The position numbers and the translations under genes were made by a program. Below are positions 1 to 7,665 of a DNA stretch of 27,429 nt, one piece after another (the first letter of the stretch is position 1; each line of letters begins with the position of its first letter). Source of the DNA: a virus; IMG/VR virus record IMGVR_UViG_3300007609_000076, positions 1 to 27,429 of that record; one strand, given 5' to 3'. The notes beneath the pieces were generated by a model. The model did no database searches. It saw only the letters and a program-made list of their open reading frames with translations, and was not told the origin of the DNA.

Positions 1-1229
1 CCCTGCGACTTGTGCGAGGTGATCGCGAACGGGTGAGCGAAATCGAGCACGGTCTGATCCTTGTGCTCGAAAAACGCGGTCCATGCCGCGCGCCGCGCTT
101 TGTCGACGCTGCGATCGGACTTGTAAGCCTTCTGCAGGTCCATAGCCTGCCCCCGGAGCTGCTCGAGCCGGACGTTCCACGGGTTATTGCGATCGTTCTG
201 ATCCCGGCCGCTCAGATACTCGACGAGAACTTTCCGCCCGGCGAGGTTACGGACGAGAGCCGTCTCGCCCCAGACCCCTTTACCTGTGACCTCGAGGATC
301 TCGAGTTGATCCTGATTTGCGACGACCATCCCTTGCCGGTGAACATGGAACGCGCTTTGTGCAATCACGACCTCGCCGGCCTCGAACGTCTCCGCGTCGT
401 GCCCGTAGACCTTCTGACAGGCGGCCTCCTGTACGGCGTCGACGGTGCGGTTCCGGTAGCCGACAAAGACGTCGCGCTCCTCCTCGTTCGCGCTGGGGAC
501 GCCGACCTCGCCGAGGAACGCGTCGACGGCTTTCGTCACCTTGCGGAGCCCCGGGCCGGTCATGTCGTGCCACGCGCCGCCCTCGATCACGGTCCGGCCG
601 AAATGCGGGATCGCACTGTCGCCGCTCTGGCGCATGATCTGGGTCAGCTCGTAGCGGTTCGACAAGCGATCCCATTTGATTTCTTGCGCGTTGACCGGGG
701 GGAGCTGGTTCGGGTCGCCAATGATCAGGACCTTACCCCCGAATGATTTGACGGCCGCAACAATGTCTTTCAGGTGTTGCCACGACAACATAGAGACCTC
801 GTCGATCACGACGAACGCCGGGCGGAGCTTCTGGATCACGCCCCTGTCCAGCTTGCCGAACTTTACCTTGCGATCGTCCTGCTCCTCCTCGCCGATCATG
901 GGACGGATCCCGAGCGCCTGTTGCGTCGTCGTCAGGATCAGACGCCCCGGGCGATGGAAATAGTAATCATATCCGACCTCATAATTCGTAAGGCCGTTAT
1001 CGGACAGGAACCGGCCGGCGACGCGGACGGCTTTCCATGTCGGAGCGAGCCAGAGGATCTCGTCGAGCGGCCCCCTGTTCTCGTTTATCACGTCGAGAAA
1101 ACGGCCCGACGTGAAACTCTTGCCGGTCCCGGCCGCGCCGAACAGACAGAACAAGGAGCTCTCCGGGTTCGCGTTGAACTGGGTGAAAGCGTTGTACGCA
1201 TCTAATTGTTGGGGGTTCATAGTCGACAT
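1..1229 (-). CDS. RecD/Dda-like SF1B DNA helicase, C-terminus cut by window edge
   Basis: The visible 409 codons read as a superfamily 1B (RecD2/Dda/Pif1-type) ATP-dependent helicase, a family that moves 5'-3' on single-stranded DNA. Seen directly: Walker A GAAGTGKS at residues 31-38, Walker B VVIDEVSM around 140-147, motif III GDPNQLPPV at 171-179, a motif IV-like ELTQIMRQ at 194-201, and ITSHKSQ at the window edge, which matches the C-terminal UvrD-like motif. The stop codon lies outside the window, and most of the fold is present. The start is ATG at 1229, with GAGGA seven bases upstream; a second in-frame ATG at 1220 is possible. It is transcribed divergently from the replication operon and probably serves phage replication or recombination. 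The helicase class is secure; the exact role is inferred. Confidence 0.9.
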   Translation of the reverse strand, partial: MSTMNPQQLDAYNAFTQFNANPESSLFCLFGAAGTGKSFTSGRFLDVINENRGPLDEILWLAPTWKAVRVAGRFLSDNGLTNYEVGYDYYFHRPGRLILTTTQQALGIRPMIGEEEQDDRKVKFGKLDRGVIQKLRPAFVVIDEVSMLSWQHLKDIVAAVKSFGGKVLIIGDPNQLPPVNAQEIKWDRLSNRYELTQIMRQSGDSAIPHFGRTVIEGGAWHDMTGPGLRKVTKAVDAFLGEVGVPSANEEERDVFVGYRNRTVDAVQEAACQKVYGHDAETFEAGEVVIAQSAFHVHRQGMVVANQDQLEILEVTGKGVWGETALVRNLAGRKVLVEYLSGRDQNDRNNPWNVRLEQLRGQAMDLQKAYKSDRSVDKARRAAWTAFFEHKDQTVLDFAHPFAITSHKSQ

Positions 1230-1318
1230 TTGGTTTTCCTCATTTCTAGCTTGCGCTGTTGCGCCCCTCTTTGTAGTCTCAAAATTCCGACAAGGTCAAC
1301 ACACAAGGAGACATGACC
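1230..1318. promoter_or_regulatory. Divergent intergenic region, likely promoters for helicase and replication operon
   Basis: This short gap separates the minus-strand helicase from the plus-strand replication operon, so promoters in both directions should lie here. It holds a 19-bp motif (1271-1289) that recurs at 3081-3099, and the plus-strand Shine-Dalgarno AAGGAG at 1305-1310. A possible weak sigma70-like pair is TTGCGC (1259-1264), 16 bases, AAAATT (1281-1286). No clear consensus promoter is visible, so assignment rests mostly on gene orientation. Confidence 0.45.
1271..1289 (+). repeat. 19-bp motif, copy 1 (TTGTAGTCTC[A/T]AAATTCCG)
   Basis: The sequence TTGTAGTCTCAAAATTCCG is present here and, with one A/T difference, at 3081-3099. 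Both copies lie 48-86 bases upstream of a replication gene start on the plus strand. Both are followed at different distances by GTCAACAC (1295-1302 and 3127-3134). A shared promoter or protein-binding site is the simplest reading, but function is unproven. Confidence 0.6.
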
Positions 1319-1972
1319 ATGAAAATCAAGATTGAGATCGACACGTCGAAAGGCGAGCACAAGACGAAAGAGGCGATCGCGCTGCTCGGCGGTTCCGTCC
1401 TTCTGGCCCTTCTCGACGACGATATGAAAGCCGTCCAGACGGCGCGCGCAAAAGGTTCCGACGATGCGCCGGCAAATGTACCGAGCCCCGGCACGATCCC
1501 CCCGTCGGATAATGTCGAGGAGGATCAGCCGGACGATTACGATCCGGCAAACCGCATATACGGCGAGAAGGGGCAAAAGAGCCGCCGGACGAAAGCCGAG
1601 ATCGCCGAGGACGAGGATCTCGAGACCCGCTGGTCGGCCCTGTGGCCGTCTAAGGATATCCCGACCGACAAGACCGTCGGCGAGCTCGAGTATATTATCG
1701 CCCAAGTCGAGAAGGCCGCCGAGGAGGCGGACGCGGAGGAGGCCGCGGACGAGGACGACGACGGGTTCGAGCTCGACGACGACGACGACAACGGCGACGA
1801 GGAGCCCATGACCGAGGACGCTTTCCGCTCCATCCTTGTGAAAGGCTCCAAAGAGCTCGGCCCGGTTGCCATGAAAAAGATCATGGCGCCGCACAAAGGC
1901 GCGAAATCTGTCCCCGAGGAGGATCGCCGGGACTACGCGGCCGCGATCGAGAAGGCTCTGAAAGATGCCTGA
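1319..1972 (+). CDS. Acidic protein of unknown function, first gene of the replication operon
   Basis: I do not recognise a family. The protein is 217 residues from ATG 1319. An ATG six bases earlier (1313) is only two bases from the Shine-Dalgarno AAGGAG, whereas 1319 has a normal eight-base spacing and matches the AGGAGACAACGACCATG leader seen before three other genes here. The N-terminal part is mildly basic. The middle is extremely acidic, with runs of Asp and Glu (encoded around 1725-1805), and the last 50 or so residues (from MTEDAFRSIL) look like a small folded helical domain. It overlaps the next gene by eight bases, so the two are probably translationally coupled. Position immediately before DUF2800 and DUF2815 suggests a replication or recombination accessory role, which is inference only. 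Confidence 0.8.
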   Translation: MKIKIEIDTSKGEHKTKEAIALLGGSVLLALLDDDMKAVQTARAKGSDDAPANVPSPGTIPPSDNVEEDQPDDYDPANRIYGEKGQKSRRTKAEIAEDEDLETRWSALWPSKDIPTDKTVGELEYIIAQVEKAAEEADAEEAADEDDDGFELDDDDDNGDEEPMTEDAFRSILVKGSKELGPVAMKKIMAPHKGAKSVPEEDRRDYAAAIEKALKDA

Positions 1973-3086
1973 TCTACACGCAAAGATCAGCCCCTCGTCG
2001 TTTAAGCGGGTCCGGCTCTGCCCGGGCTCGCTGAATTACGTCGAGGCGCTCCTCGCTACCGGCAAGGCCGTTGACGAGGATAGCCCGGCCGCCCGAGAGG
2101 GGACCGCACGTCATGAGGCCGTCGAGCGTATGCTCGACGGCGAACACCTCGAGGCGCCGTTTACGGCCGAGAACGGGATCGTCCTCGATCGTCTCGGTCT
2201 GGACGACGCCGAGGTCGTGTTCGATTGGATCGTCGAGCAAGAGTTCGATCGGATCTGGAACGAGGTCCGCGTCCCTGTCGGCGAGGCTCTCGGCCTGAAC
2301 GATCCCGATCTGTGCTGGGGGACCTCGGACGTCGTCGCGATCAAGGGGAGCTCGCTCTACGTGATCGACGCCAAGTTCGGCCGGGTGGACGTGAGCCCGA
2401 AAGGCAACGATCAGGCTCTCCTCTACGCGCTCGGCGTGATCCGGTATCTGCAGAACCAAGGGGAGCCGACCAAGTTCGACCTGATCCATAACGTGATTAT
2501 CCAGCCCAAAGCGGGAGGGGTCAAACAAGCCGAGGTGACGCCCGAGGAGCTCGAGGATTATCGCAAGCTCGCCCGGGCGGCCATAGAGACCGCCTCGGGG
2601 TCCGACGCCCCTCTCGTCCCCGGTGAGGAGCAATGCCGCTTCTGTCCGGCCTCTGGTGTCTGCACGGCCCAGCTGCACGACGAGTTCGAGGCTTTGACCG
2701 AGGATATCGACGTCGACGATATCTCTAACGAGCGTATGGCGGAGCTCCTAGATCAGAGCGACCATATCCTCGCGACGATCAAGTCTCTCAAAACCGCCGC
2801 CCTGCAGCGCCTCGCAGCCGGGCAGAAAATCCCCGGATGGGTCCGGGAGCAAGGCAACGGTCGGGCCAAGTGGATCGACGAGGACGACGTCGTTACCGAG
2901 ATCGAGGCCCATGGTCTCGAGCTGGACGACTACGCTCCGCGCAGACCGGCCACGCAAACCGACCTCAGAAAGGCGCTAGGCGACAAGATCGTCGAGAGCC
3001 TGATAACCCGGCCCCCGGGGGAGGTTAAGCTCGTCCGCGAGGAGGAGGCGAAAAACCCGCTAGACAGTGAGTTCTCCCCCTTGTAG
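1965..3086 (+). CDS. DUF2800 family Cas4/RecB-like PD-(D/E)XK nuclease with probable Fe-S cluster
   Basis: This 373-residue protein matches DUF2800, phage proteins related to the Cas4/AddB/RecB nuclease fold. Seen in sequence: a RecB-type motif I histidine (GTARHE, H50), GTSDVV with D122, VIDAKFG with D135 and K137, and Q150. These form the expected metal-dependent nuclease core. Four cysteines are placed as in Cas4/AddB iron-sulfur nucleases: C19 near the N-terminus and C224, C227, C233 in CRFCPASGVC. It overlaps the upstream acidic gene by eight bases and precedes DUF2815. In this context it probably trims or processes phage DNA ends during replication or recombination. Family assignment is strong; Fe-S binding and activity are inferred from residue placement. 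Confidence 0.88.
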   Translation: MPDLHAKISPSSFKRVRLCPGSLNYVEALLATGKAVDEDSPAAREGTARHEAVERMLDGEHLEAPFTAENGIVLDRLGLDDAEVVFDWIVEQEFDRIWNEVRVPVGEALGLNDPDLCWGTSDVVAIKGSSLYVIDAKFGRVDVSPKGNDQALLYALGVIRYLQNQGEPTKFDLIHNVIIQPKAGGVKQAEVTPEELEDYRKLARAAIETASGSDAPLVPGEEQCRFCPASGVCTAQLHDEFEALTEDIDVDDISNERMAELLDQSDHILATIKSLKTAALQRLAAGQKIPGWVREQGNGRAKWIDEDDVVTEIEAHGLELDDYAPRRPATQTDLRKALGDKIVESLITRPPGEVKLVREEEAKNPLDSEFSPL

Positions 3087-3099
3087 TCTCTAAATTCCG
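3081..3099 (+). repeat. 19-bp motif, copy 2, overlapping the DUF2800 stop codon
   Basis: TTGTAGTCTCTAAATTCCG repeats the motif at 1271-1289 with one difference. The TAG inside it is the stop codon of the DUF2800 gene. It opens the 80-base gap before DUF2815, consistent with a second promoter or regulator site that boosts expression of the ssDNA-binding-like protein. Confidence 0.6.
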
Positions 3100-3114
3100 G
3101 GCGCCCCGGAGACT
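3085..3114 (+). promoter_or_regulatory. Hairpin in the DUF2800-DUF2815 gap
   Basis: CCGGG (3097-3101) pairs with CCCGG (3105-3109) around a CGC loop. Flanking AGTCT (3085-3089) and AGACT (3110-3114) can extend pairing outside an internal bulge. No T run follows, so it is not a classical terminator. It could attenuate or protect mRNA between the two genes. Confidence 0.45.
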
Positions 3115-3166
3115 GCGGCGCATAACGTCAACACGTCAAACCGTTACCCTGAAAGGAACGATATCC

Positions 3167-3709
3167 ATGGCACAGAAAATGATCCTGAAAAACGTCCGTC
3201 TGAGCTACGCGAAATTCTTTGAGCCGGCCCCGGCCTCGAACGAGAAGGACGCGCCGTTGAAATACTCCTCGAGCCTGATCATTCCCAAGGATCACAAACA
3301 GATCAAGGAGCTCAAAAAACTGATCCTCGAGGCGGCGAAAGAGAAATTCGGCGACAAGGCCGAACGGATCCTCAAGAAAGGGAACCCCCTCCGTGACGGC
3401 GACGAGGATCGCGATGATCCGGCATACGAGGACGCCTATTTCCTGAACGCCTCGTCCAAGCGGAAGCCGCAAGTGGTCGATCAACAGGTTCAGCCGATTG
3501 TCGACGATAGCGAGATTTGGAGCGGCTGTTACGCGAACGTCTCGATCGCGGTCTACGGCTATGACAAGGACGTGAACAAAGGCGTCGGCGTCGGCCTGAA
3601 CAACGTCCAGCTTGTCAAGACCGGCGAGCGTCTGGGCGGCGCCCCGAACGCCGACGAGGAGTTCGGAGAGGTCGAGACCGACGACGACGACGGTTTCGAG
3701 ATCGACTGA
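3167..3709 (+). CDS. DUF2815 family, probable phage ssDNA-binding protein
   Basis: This 180-residue protein fits DUF2815, a phage family thought to act like T7 gp2.5-type single-stranded DNA-binding proteins. Seen: an N-terminal strand-rich start (MILKNVRLSYAKFF), a lysine-rich middle helix, a GCYANVSIAVYGYD beta segment around residues 119-132, and a strongly acidic tail ending DDDDGFEID. An acidic tail is typical of SSB and gp2.5 proteins, where it contacts polymerase and other partners. The start has AAAGGAA eight bases upstream. It is followed one base later by the DNA polymerase, so the two are likely co-expressed for replication. Family call is good; DNA binding is inferred. Confidence 0.85.
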   Translation: MAQKMILKNVRLSYAKFFEPAPASNEKDAPLKYSSSLIIPKDHKQIKELKKLILEAAKEKFGDKAERILKKGNPLRDGDEDRDDPAYEDAYFLNASSKRKPQVVDQQVQPIVDDSEIWSGCYANVSIAVYGYDKDVNKGVGVGLNNVQLVKTGERLGGAPNADEEFGEVETDDDDGFEID

Positions 3710-3710
3710 T

Positions 3711-5669
3711 ATGTCCTATCTGCAGGACCATATAGAGGCGGCCGCGCAATCGCGCGGCCGTCCATTTTCCGGGATCCTTGTCCTCGATCTCGAGACCCGC
3801 TCAGAGCTCGACGTGAAGCGGGTCGGAGCGGCCGCATACGCCGAGCACCACTCTACCGAGATCATGTGCGCCTCGTGGCGCCTCGACGGGGTTCCGGTGC
3901 AGCGATGGACCGAGACGGATCCAGATCCCCTCCTGTCCGTCCTCCCGGAGCTGACGGATCCGGATATCCTGTGCGTTTTCCATAACGCCGAGTTCGAGCC
4001 GTATATTCTCCGGGAGTGCGCCGGGATCGAGATCGAGGAAAGCCGGATCTATGATAGCGCGGCCGTTGCCCGTCTAGCCGGCCTCCCGGGCGCTCTCGAA
4101 CATCTGGGGGCGTATCTGGGTTTCCCCAAGGATACCGACGGCTCTCGGATCATGAAAAAACTCAGCAAGCCTCGCAAGGCGTCCAAGGCGAACCCCGATA
4201 AGTTCTGGCGCCCGGACACAAAGCCCGAGGATTTTGATCGGCTCTATGCGTATTGCGATCAGGACGTAGAGGTTACTCAGCACGCCCTCGAGCGGATCCC
4301 GGCCATGACCCAGACCGAGCTCCGGGCATACCGGGCAACGTACCGGATGAACGCCCGGGGGCTCCCTGTCGATATCAAATCAGCTCGCCGGCTCGATTGG
4401 CTCGTGAAAGAGACGCGCTCGGTCATGTCGGCCGAGATCGAGAGCGAGTTCGGGTTCACGCTCTCCCAGCCGGCCAAGATCGCCGAGTTCCTCGGGACGC
4501 TAGATTGCACGAAAGCGACGATCCGGGACCTCCTGAAAGATCCGTTCATTCCGGAAGATACCCGCCGGGTCGCCGAGGCGCGGCAATCGTTCGCGAAAAC
4601 CTCGGTCGACAAGATCGCCGCCCTGATCCGTAGGACGACCGAGGACGGGTGTTTGCACGGCGGGGTGATCTACGGGGGCTCGGAGCGGACGTTGCGGTTC
4701 TCCGGGGCTGGTTTCCAGCCTATGAACCTCCCCCGGGGCCTCGGGGAGAAACAGGATCTCGCGTTCGAGGCACTGGACGCCGGGATATTCGACTTTGTCT
4801 ATAGCGGGGAGATCATCGAAACGATCTCCGGGATCATTCGCGGGTTGATAGCTCGCAGATCCGGGCGGCGCCTGAACGTCGGGGACTACTCGCAGATCGA
4901 GGCCCGGCTCCTCGCGTGGCTCGTAGGGGATCGGAACCTCCTCGGGGCGTTCGCCCGCGGCGAGGACCCCTATCGCCTCATGGCGGCCAAGATCTACGAC
5001 AAGGCCGTCGAGCTCGTGACTGATAGCGAGCGGTTCATGGGAAAACAGACCGTCCTCGGCTGCGGCTACGGCCTCGGCCCTTGGGGGTTTATGGGCATGC
5101 TCGATACGACCTACGACGTCCAGATCGAGAAAGACGAGGCAAGCTCTATCGTGAGCGCATACCGGGCGAACGCCCCGGAGGTCCGCGAGTTCTGGGGCAA
5201 GCTCGATCGCGCCCTGAACGCCGCGCACAAGAAGCCCGGGAAAGAGCTCGCGATCATACCCGGGAAACTGTCGATCAAGTTTACCGACGAGGAGACGTTT
5301 TTCCTCCGCCTGCCATCAGGCCGCCGCCTCTGGTATTACCAAGTCGAGAAAAAGATCGCGGGGTATAGGATCAGCTGGACGTGCTACGGCCGCTTAAAGA
5401 GCGGCGCGGGCTGGGGCCGGGTCAAGATCTACGGGGGCGCCCTGACCGGCCATATCGTTCAGTCCACGGCCCGGGACGTGATCGTTAACGCTATGCTCGA
5501 GCTCGACGCCCGGGGGCACCCTCTGATCCTTACCGTCCACGACGAGCTTGTAGAGCTCGACGACGATCGGTTCGACGAGTTCAACGAGGTGATGAAAACG
5601 CCGCCCGAGTGGCTCACCGAGTTCCCCCTCGCCGTCGACACCTTCCAGACTGAGAGGTACAGAAAATGA
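3711..5669 (+). CDS. Family A DNA polymerase with 3'-5' exonuclease domain
   Basis: This is the replicative DNA polymerase of the phage, 652 residues from ATG 3711, one base after the DUF2815 stop. The reading frame stays open upstream to 3612, but that part overlaps DUF2815 and has no support. Exonuclease motifs: DLET (D26, E28), HNAEFE (N92, E96, where E. coli Pol I has Asp) and YCDQD (Y181, D185). Polymerase motifs: A in GDYSQIEARL (D392), B in GKQTVLGCGYG (K445), C in VHDE (H610, D611, E612). Both metal-binding aspartates are present, so both activities should be intact. There is no 5'-3' nuclease domain, as usual in phage enzymes. No strong Shine-Dalgarno is visible, so translation may be coupled to DUF2815. 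Confidence 0.97.
   Translation: MSYLQDHIEAAAQSRGRPFSGILVLDLETRSELDVKRVGAAAYAEHHSTEIMCASWRLDGVPVQRWTETDPDPLLSVLPELTDPDILCVFHNAEFEPYILRECAGIEIEESRIYDSAAVARLAGLPGALEHLGAYLGFPKDTDGSRIMKKLSKPRKASKANPDKFWRPDTKPEDFDRLYAYCDQDVEVTQHALERIPAMTQTELRAYRATYRMNARGLPVDIKSARRLDWLVKETRSVMSAEIESEFGFTLSQPAKIAEFLGTLDCTKATIRDLLKDPFIPEDTRRVAEARQSFAKTSVDKIAALIRRTTEDGCLHGGVIYGGSERTLRFSGAGFQPMNLPRGLGEKQDLAFEALDAGIFDFVYSGEIIETISGIIRGLIARRSGRRLNVGDYSQIEARLLAWLVGDRNLLGAFARGEDPYRLMAAKIYDKAVELVTDSERFMGKQTVLGCGYGLGPWGFMGMLDTTYDVQIEKDEASSIVSAYRANAPEVREFWGKLDRALNAAHKKPGKELAIIPGKLSIKFTDEETFFLRLPSGRRLWYYQVEKKIAGYRISWTCYGRLKSGAGWGRVKIYGGALTGHIVQSTARDVIVNAMLELDARGHPLILTVHDELVELDDDRFDEFNEVMKTPPEWLTEFPLAVDTFQTERYRK
3739..3760 (+). 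promoter_or_regulatory. Perfect 9-bp hairpin just inside the DNA polymerase gene
   Basis: CGGCCGCGC (3739-3747) pairs perfectly with GCGCGGCCG (3752-3760) across an AATC loop. It begins 28 bases after the polymerase start codon, where a very stable structure could slow ribosomes or damp polymerase expression. It also encodes amino acids (EAAAQSRGR), so it may be chance in GC-rich sequence. Confidence 0.4.
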
Positions 5670-5908
5670 GCAATTTTGCCGACGCTATGTTCGACCAATG
5701 GCTGCAACAAGAGGAGCCCTCCGACATGTACGACCGAAACGAATTTATTCCTGTGTCCGGCCGGATTATCCGGGAGACCCAGAAAGCCTATCTCCTGCTC
5801 GATCAGGATCTCGAGGAGATCTGGATCCCGAAAAGCGTATCCCAAGAGGACGGCGCCGGGGGGCTCGCTGTTCAATCGTGGTTCATAGAACGCGAGGGGC
5901 TCGGGTGA
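5666..5908 (+). CDS. Small protein of unknown function after the polymerase
   Basis: This 80-residue protein is unrecognised. Its ATG overlaps the polymerase stop as ATGA, so it is almost certainly translated. It is acidic with a short N-terminal helix (ADAMFDQWLQQEE), then a compact predicted beta-rich stretch (IPVSGRIIRETQKAYLLLDQ) and a C-terminal WIPKSV and WFIERE. The layout resembles a small SH3-like fold, but that is a guess. It sits between the polymerase and a VRR-NUC nuclease and overlaps the latter by four bases. A role linked to replication is inferred from position only. Confidence 0.8.
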   Translation: MSNFADAMFDQWLQQEEPSDMYDRNEFIPVSGRIIRETQKAYLLLDQDLEEIWIPKSVSQEDGAGGLAVQSWFIEREGLG

Positions 5909-6231
5909 CACTCGAGAAAACGATCGAGGACCGCGCCGTCCGGGAGCTCGCAAAGCTCGGGATCACGGCGATCAAGTTCGGCACTGACGGCTGGCCGGAC
6001 CGGGTCGTCCCCTATGCCCCCGGCCGGGTTATATGGCTCGAGTTCAAGACCCCAGAGGGGAACCTGAGACCGAACCAGAAGATCCGACACAAACAGCTGA
6101 ACAGGATGAAACAGGAGGTCGCCGTTGTCAGATCATGGAAAGAAGCCGTTGCGGCCGTTATTAAGGCTCGACGATCTCTCGCCCGAACAGACGAACGCCG
6201 TCGACGAGCTGATAAGCCGGCGCCAGAGTAG
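5905..6231 (+). CDS. VRR-NUC domain nuclease
   Basis: This 108-residue protein is a minimal VRR-NUC domain, a PD-(D/E)XK-type nuclease family common in phages and related to the FAN1 nuclease domain. Seen: GWPDRVV with D32, WLEFKTPEG with E46 and K48, and RPNQ with Q58. This is the conserved G-PD, E-F-K, Q pattern. The start is GTG 5905, overlapping the upstream stop as GTGA, with GAGGGGC just upstream. Its 3' end overlaps the SNF2-like helicase gene by 107 bases. Phage VRR-NUC proteins are often found beside such helicases and may cut branched DNA with them; that partnership is inferred. Confidence 0.9.
   Translation: MTLEKTIEDRAVRELAKLGITAIKFGTDGWPDRVVPYAPGRVIWLEFKTPEGNLRPNQKIRHKQLNRMKQEVAVVRSWKEAVAAVIKARRSLARTDERRRRADKPAPE
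6113..6119 (+). promoter_or_regulatory. Ribosome binding site AGGAGGT that fixes a TTG start
   Basis: A full Shine-Dalgarno AGGAGGT lies inside the VRR-NUC gene, five bases before TTG at 6125. It supports TTG as the start of the SNF2-like helicase despite the long overlap. Confidence 0.75.
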
Positions 6232-7471
6232 CTTGTGGGCGAAACCGGGCTCCGGAAAGACTGTGATCACCCTCACGGCCGCTGTGCAGCTCTACGCCTA
6301 CCCTATCCTCGTCGTGGCGACGAAACGGATCTGCGAGCTCGTCTGGCGCCAAGAGTGCAAGCGCTGGGAGCATCTGAAAGACCTCGAGGTCGTGCTCGTG
6401 TTCGGGACGCCGTCTCAGCGCCGCGCCAAGCTCGCCCAGCCGGCCGACGTGTACCTGATAAACTACGAGCTCGTCCCGTGGCTCGTGGTGGAGCTAGGGC
6501 GCTCTCTGGGTAAGTTCGGGGCCTTGATCTTTGACGAGATCAGCAAGATGAAATCCGCCAACACTCAGCGTTTCAAAGCGTTAAGGAAGCCGATCCTAGA
6601 CGTGCCCGTCCGGTTCGGTATGACCGGGACGCCCCGGGGAAACTCGATACTCGGCCTCTGGGGTCAAACGTACATAACGAACGGCCCCCAGTTCGCCCCG
6701 ACTATGACCCGTTTCAAAGCCCGTTGGTTTTTCCCTGTCGATCGGGAGCGCCGCATATGGCGGCCCCTGCCCGGGGCCGAGGAGGAGCTCCGCGAGGCGG
6801 CCAAACCCTACGCGTTCTCTGTCCCGCGCGCTACGGCCGCCCCGGAGGCTAAGATCGTCCCCGTCCCGGTCTCTCTACCCCCAAAGATCCGCAAGCTCTA
6901 TCACAAGCTCGAGGAGGATCTCGAGGTCGAGACTGACGGGATCGAGATCACGGCCGTAGAGCCCGGGGCGAACCGCGGTAAACGCCTGCAGATTTGCGGC
7001 GGCGCGGTCTATTACGGATCCGGCAAAAGCTGGCACGAGCTGCACAGAGAGCGAATAGACGCTCTCCGGGATATCGCCGAGGACATGCAAGGGGAGCCGC
7101 TCCTCGTGTTCTACCGATACCGGCACGAGCTCGAACGGATCCGCCGGGATATCCCGGGGGTCCTGCAGATCGACGAGGCGGACAAGTGGCTCTCCTCTGG
7201 GGGGACCCTAGCCGTACACCCGGTAAGCGCCGCGCACGGCCTGAACCTGCACGTCGGAGGCTGCTCTACCTCTGTCTGGTTCACCATGCCGGACAGTCAA
7301 GAGCTTTGGGAGCAAGGGAACCGCCGGCTCGCCCGGAGGGGCCAGACCGAGGAGGTCTCCGCCCTTGTGCTTTACACTCCCGGGACAGTAGAGGAGAAAC
7401 TCGCGGCCGATCTGGCGTCACACGGCCGATTGCAGGATAAACTTATAGACGCGGCGGAGGTGCAGATATGA
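6125..7471 (+). CDS. SNF2-like superfamily 2 helicase/ATPase
   Basis: This 448-residue protein is a superfamily 2 DNA-dependent ATPase of the phage SNF2-like type. In order: a Q-motif-like LSPEQTNAVD (18-27), Walker A PGSGKT (41-46), motif II DEIS (137-140), motif III TGTP (167-170), then the second RecA domain with QGNRRLARRGQ (397-407), a complete motif VI with arginine fingers. It starts at TTG 6125 behind a perfect Shine-Dalgarno and overlaps the VRR-NUC gene by 107 bases, which ties their expression together. Such enzymes translocate on or remodel DNA, and in phages commonly accompany VRR-NUC and the polymerase. It is shorter than cellular SNF2 proteins, which is normal for phages. The substrate is not known. 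Confidence 0.92.
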   Translation: MSDHGKKPLRPLLRLDDLSPEQTNAVDELISRRQSSLWAKPGSGKTVITLTAAVQLYAYPILVVATKRICELVWRQECKRWEHLKDLEVVLVFGTPSQRRAKLAQPADVYLINYELVPWLVVELGRSLGKFGALIFDEISKMKSANTQRFKALRKPILDVPVRFGMTGTPRGNSILGLWGQTYITNGPQFAPTMTRFKARWFFPVDRERRIWRPLPGAEEELREAAKPYAFSVPRATAAPEAKIVPVPVSLPPKIRKLYHKLEEDLEVETDGIEITAVEPGANRGKRLQICGGAVYYGSGKSWHELHRERIDALRDIAEDMQGEPLLVFYRYRHELERIRRDIPGVLQIDEADKWLSSGGTLAVHPVSAAHGLNLHVGGCSTSVWFTMPDSQELWEQGNRRLARRGQTEEVSALVLYTPGTVEEKLAADLASHGRLQDKLIDAAEVQI

Positions 7472-7653
7472 CCGACAAAAAGAACTCCAAAAAATCCCGG
7501 GGCCGGACACCGCTCCCCCCGGAGGATAAGTTACACCCTGTCACGCTCCGCTTGCGCCGGGATATCCTCGACCGTTTACCCCCTCCGGGAGACGGCCGCC
7601 GGGCGGATTTTATTCGCGGCGCAATCGAGGATAAACTCAGTAAAAAACAATAG
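7468..7653 (+). CDS. Ribbon-helix-helix-like DNA-binding protein
   Basis: This 61-residue basic protein looks like an Arc/CopG-type ribbon-helix-helix regulator. After a Lys/Arg-rich tail, HPVTLRLRRDILDRL (about residues 23-37) fits the beta strand and first helix, and RADFIRGAIEDKL (45-57) fits the second helix. Its ATG overlaps the helicase stop as ATGA. It is the last gene before a 38-bp palindrome at 7675-7712, 21 bases downstream, and a second copy lies at 9053-9090. RHH dimers bind palindromic operators, so it may control those sites and the small-gene blocks behind them. Fold assignment is moderate; the target is inferred. Confidence 0.72.
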   Translation: MTDKKNSKKSRGRTPLPPEDKLHPVTLRLRRDILDRLPPPGDGRRADFIRGAIEDKLSKKQ

Positions 7654-7665
7654 TTTTCATGTCTT

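Noticed and set aside
12-746. Plus-strand open frame at the left edge
   Set aside because: The opposite strand encodes a helicase with complete motifs in order, so this is its antisense shadow.
1725-1805. GAC/GAG-rich tandem-like repeat
   Set aside because: It is the codon pattern of an acidic protein stretch, not a DNA-level repeat with constant unit length.
2703-2723. GATATCG and CGATATC inverted repeat
   Set aside because: It lies within DUF2800 coding for repeated Asp/Ile residues (EDIDVDDIS). The centre is not symmetric, and codon repetition explains it.
3612-3710. Upstream N-terminal extension of the polymerase
   Set aside because: It overlaps DUF2815 coding and reads as low-quality Ser/Arg/Thr sequence. 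ATG 3711 gives the normal exonuclease-domain start.
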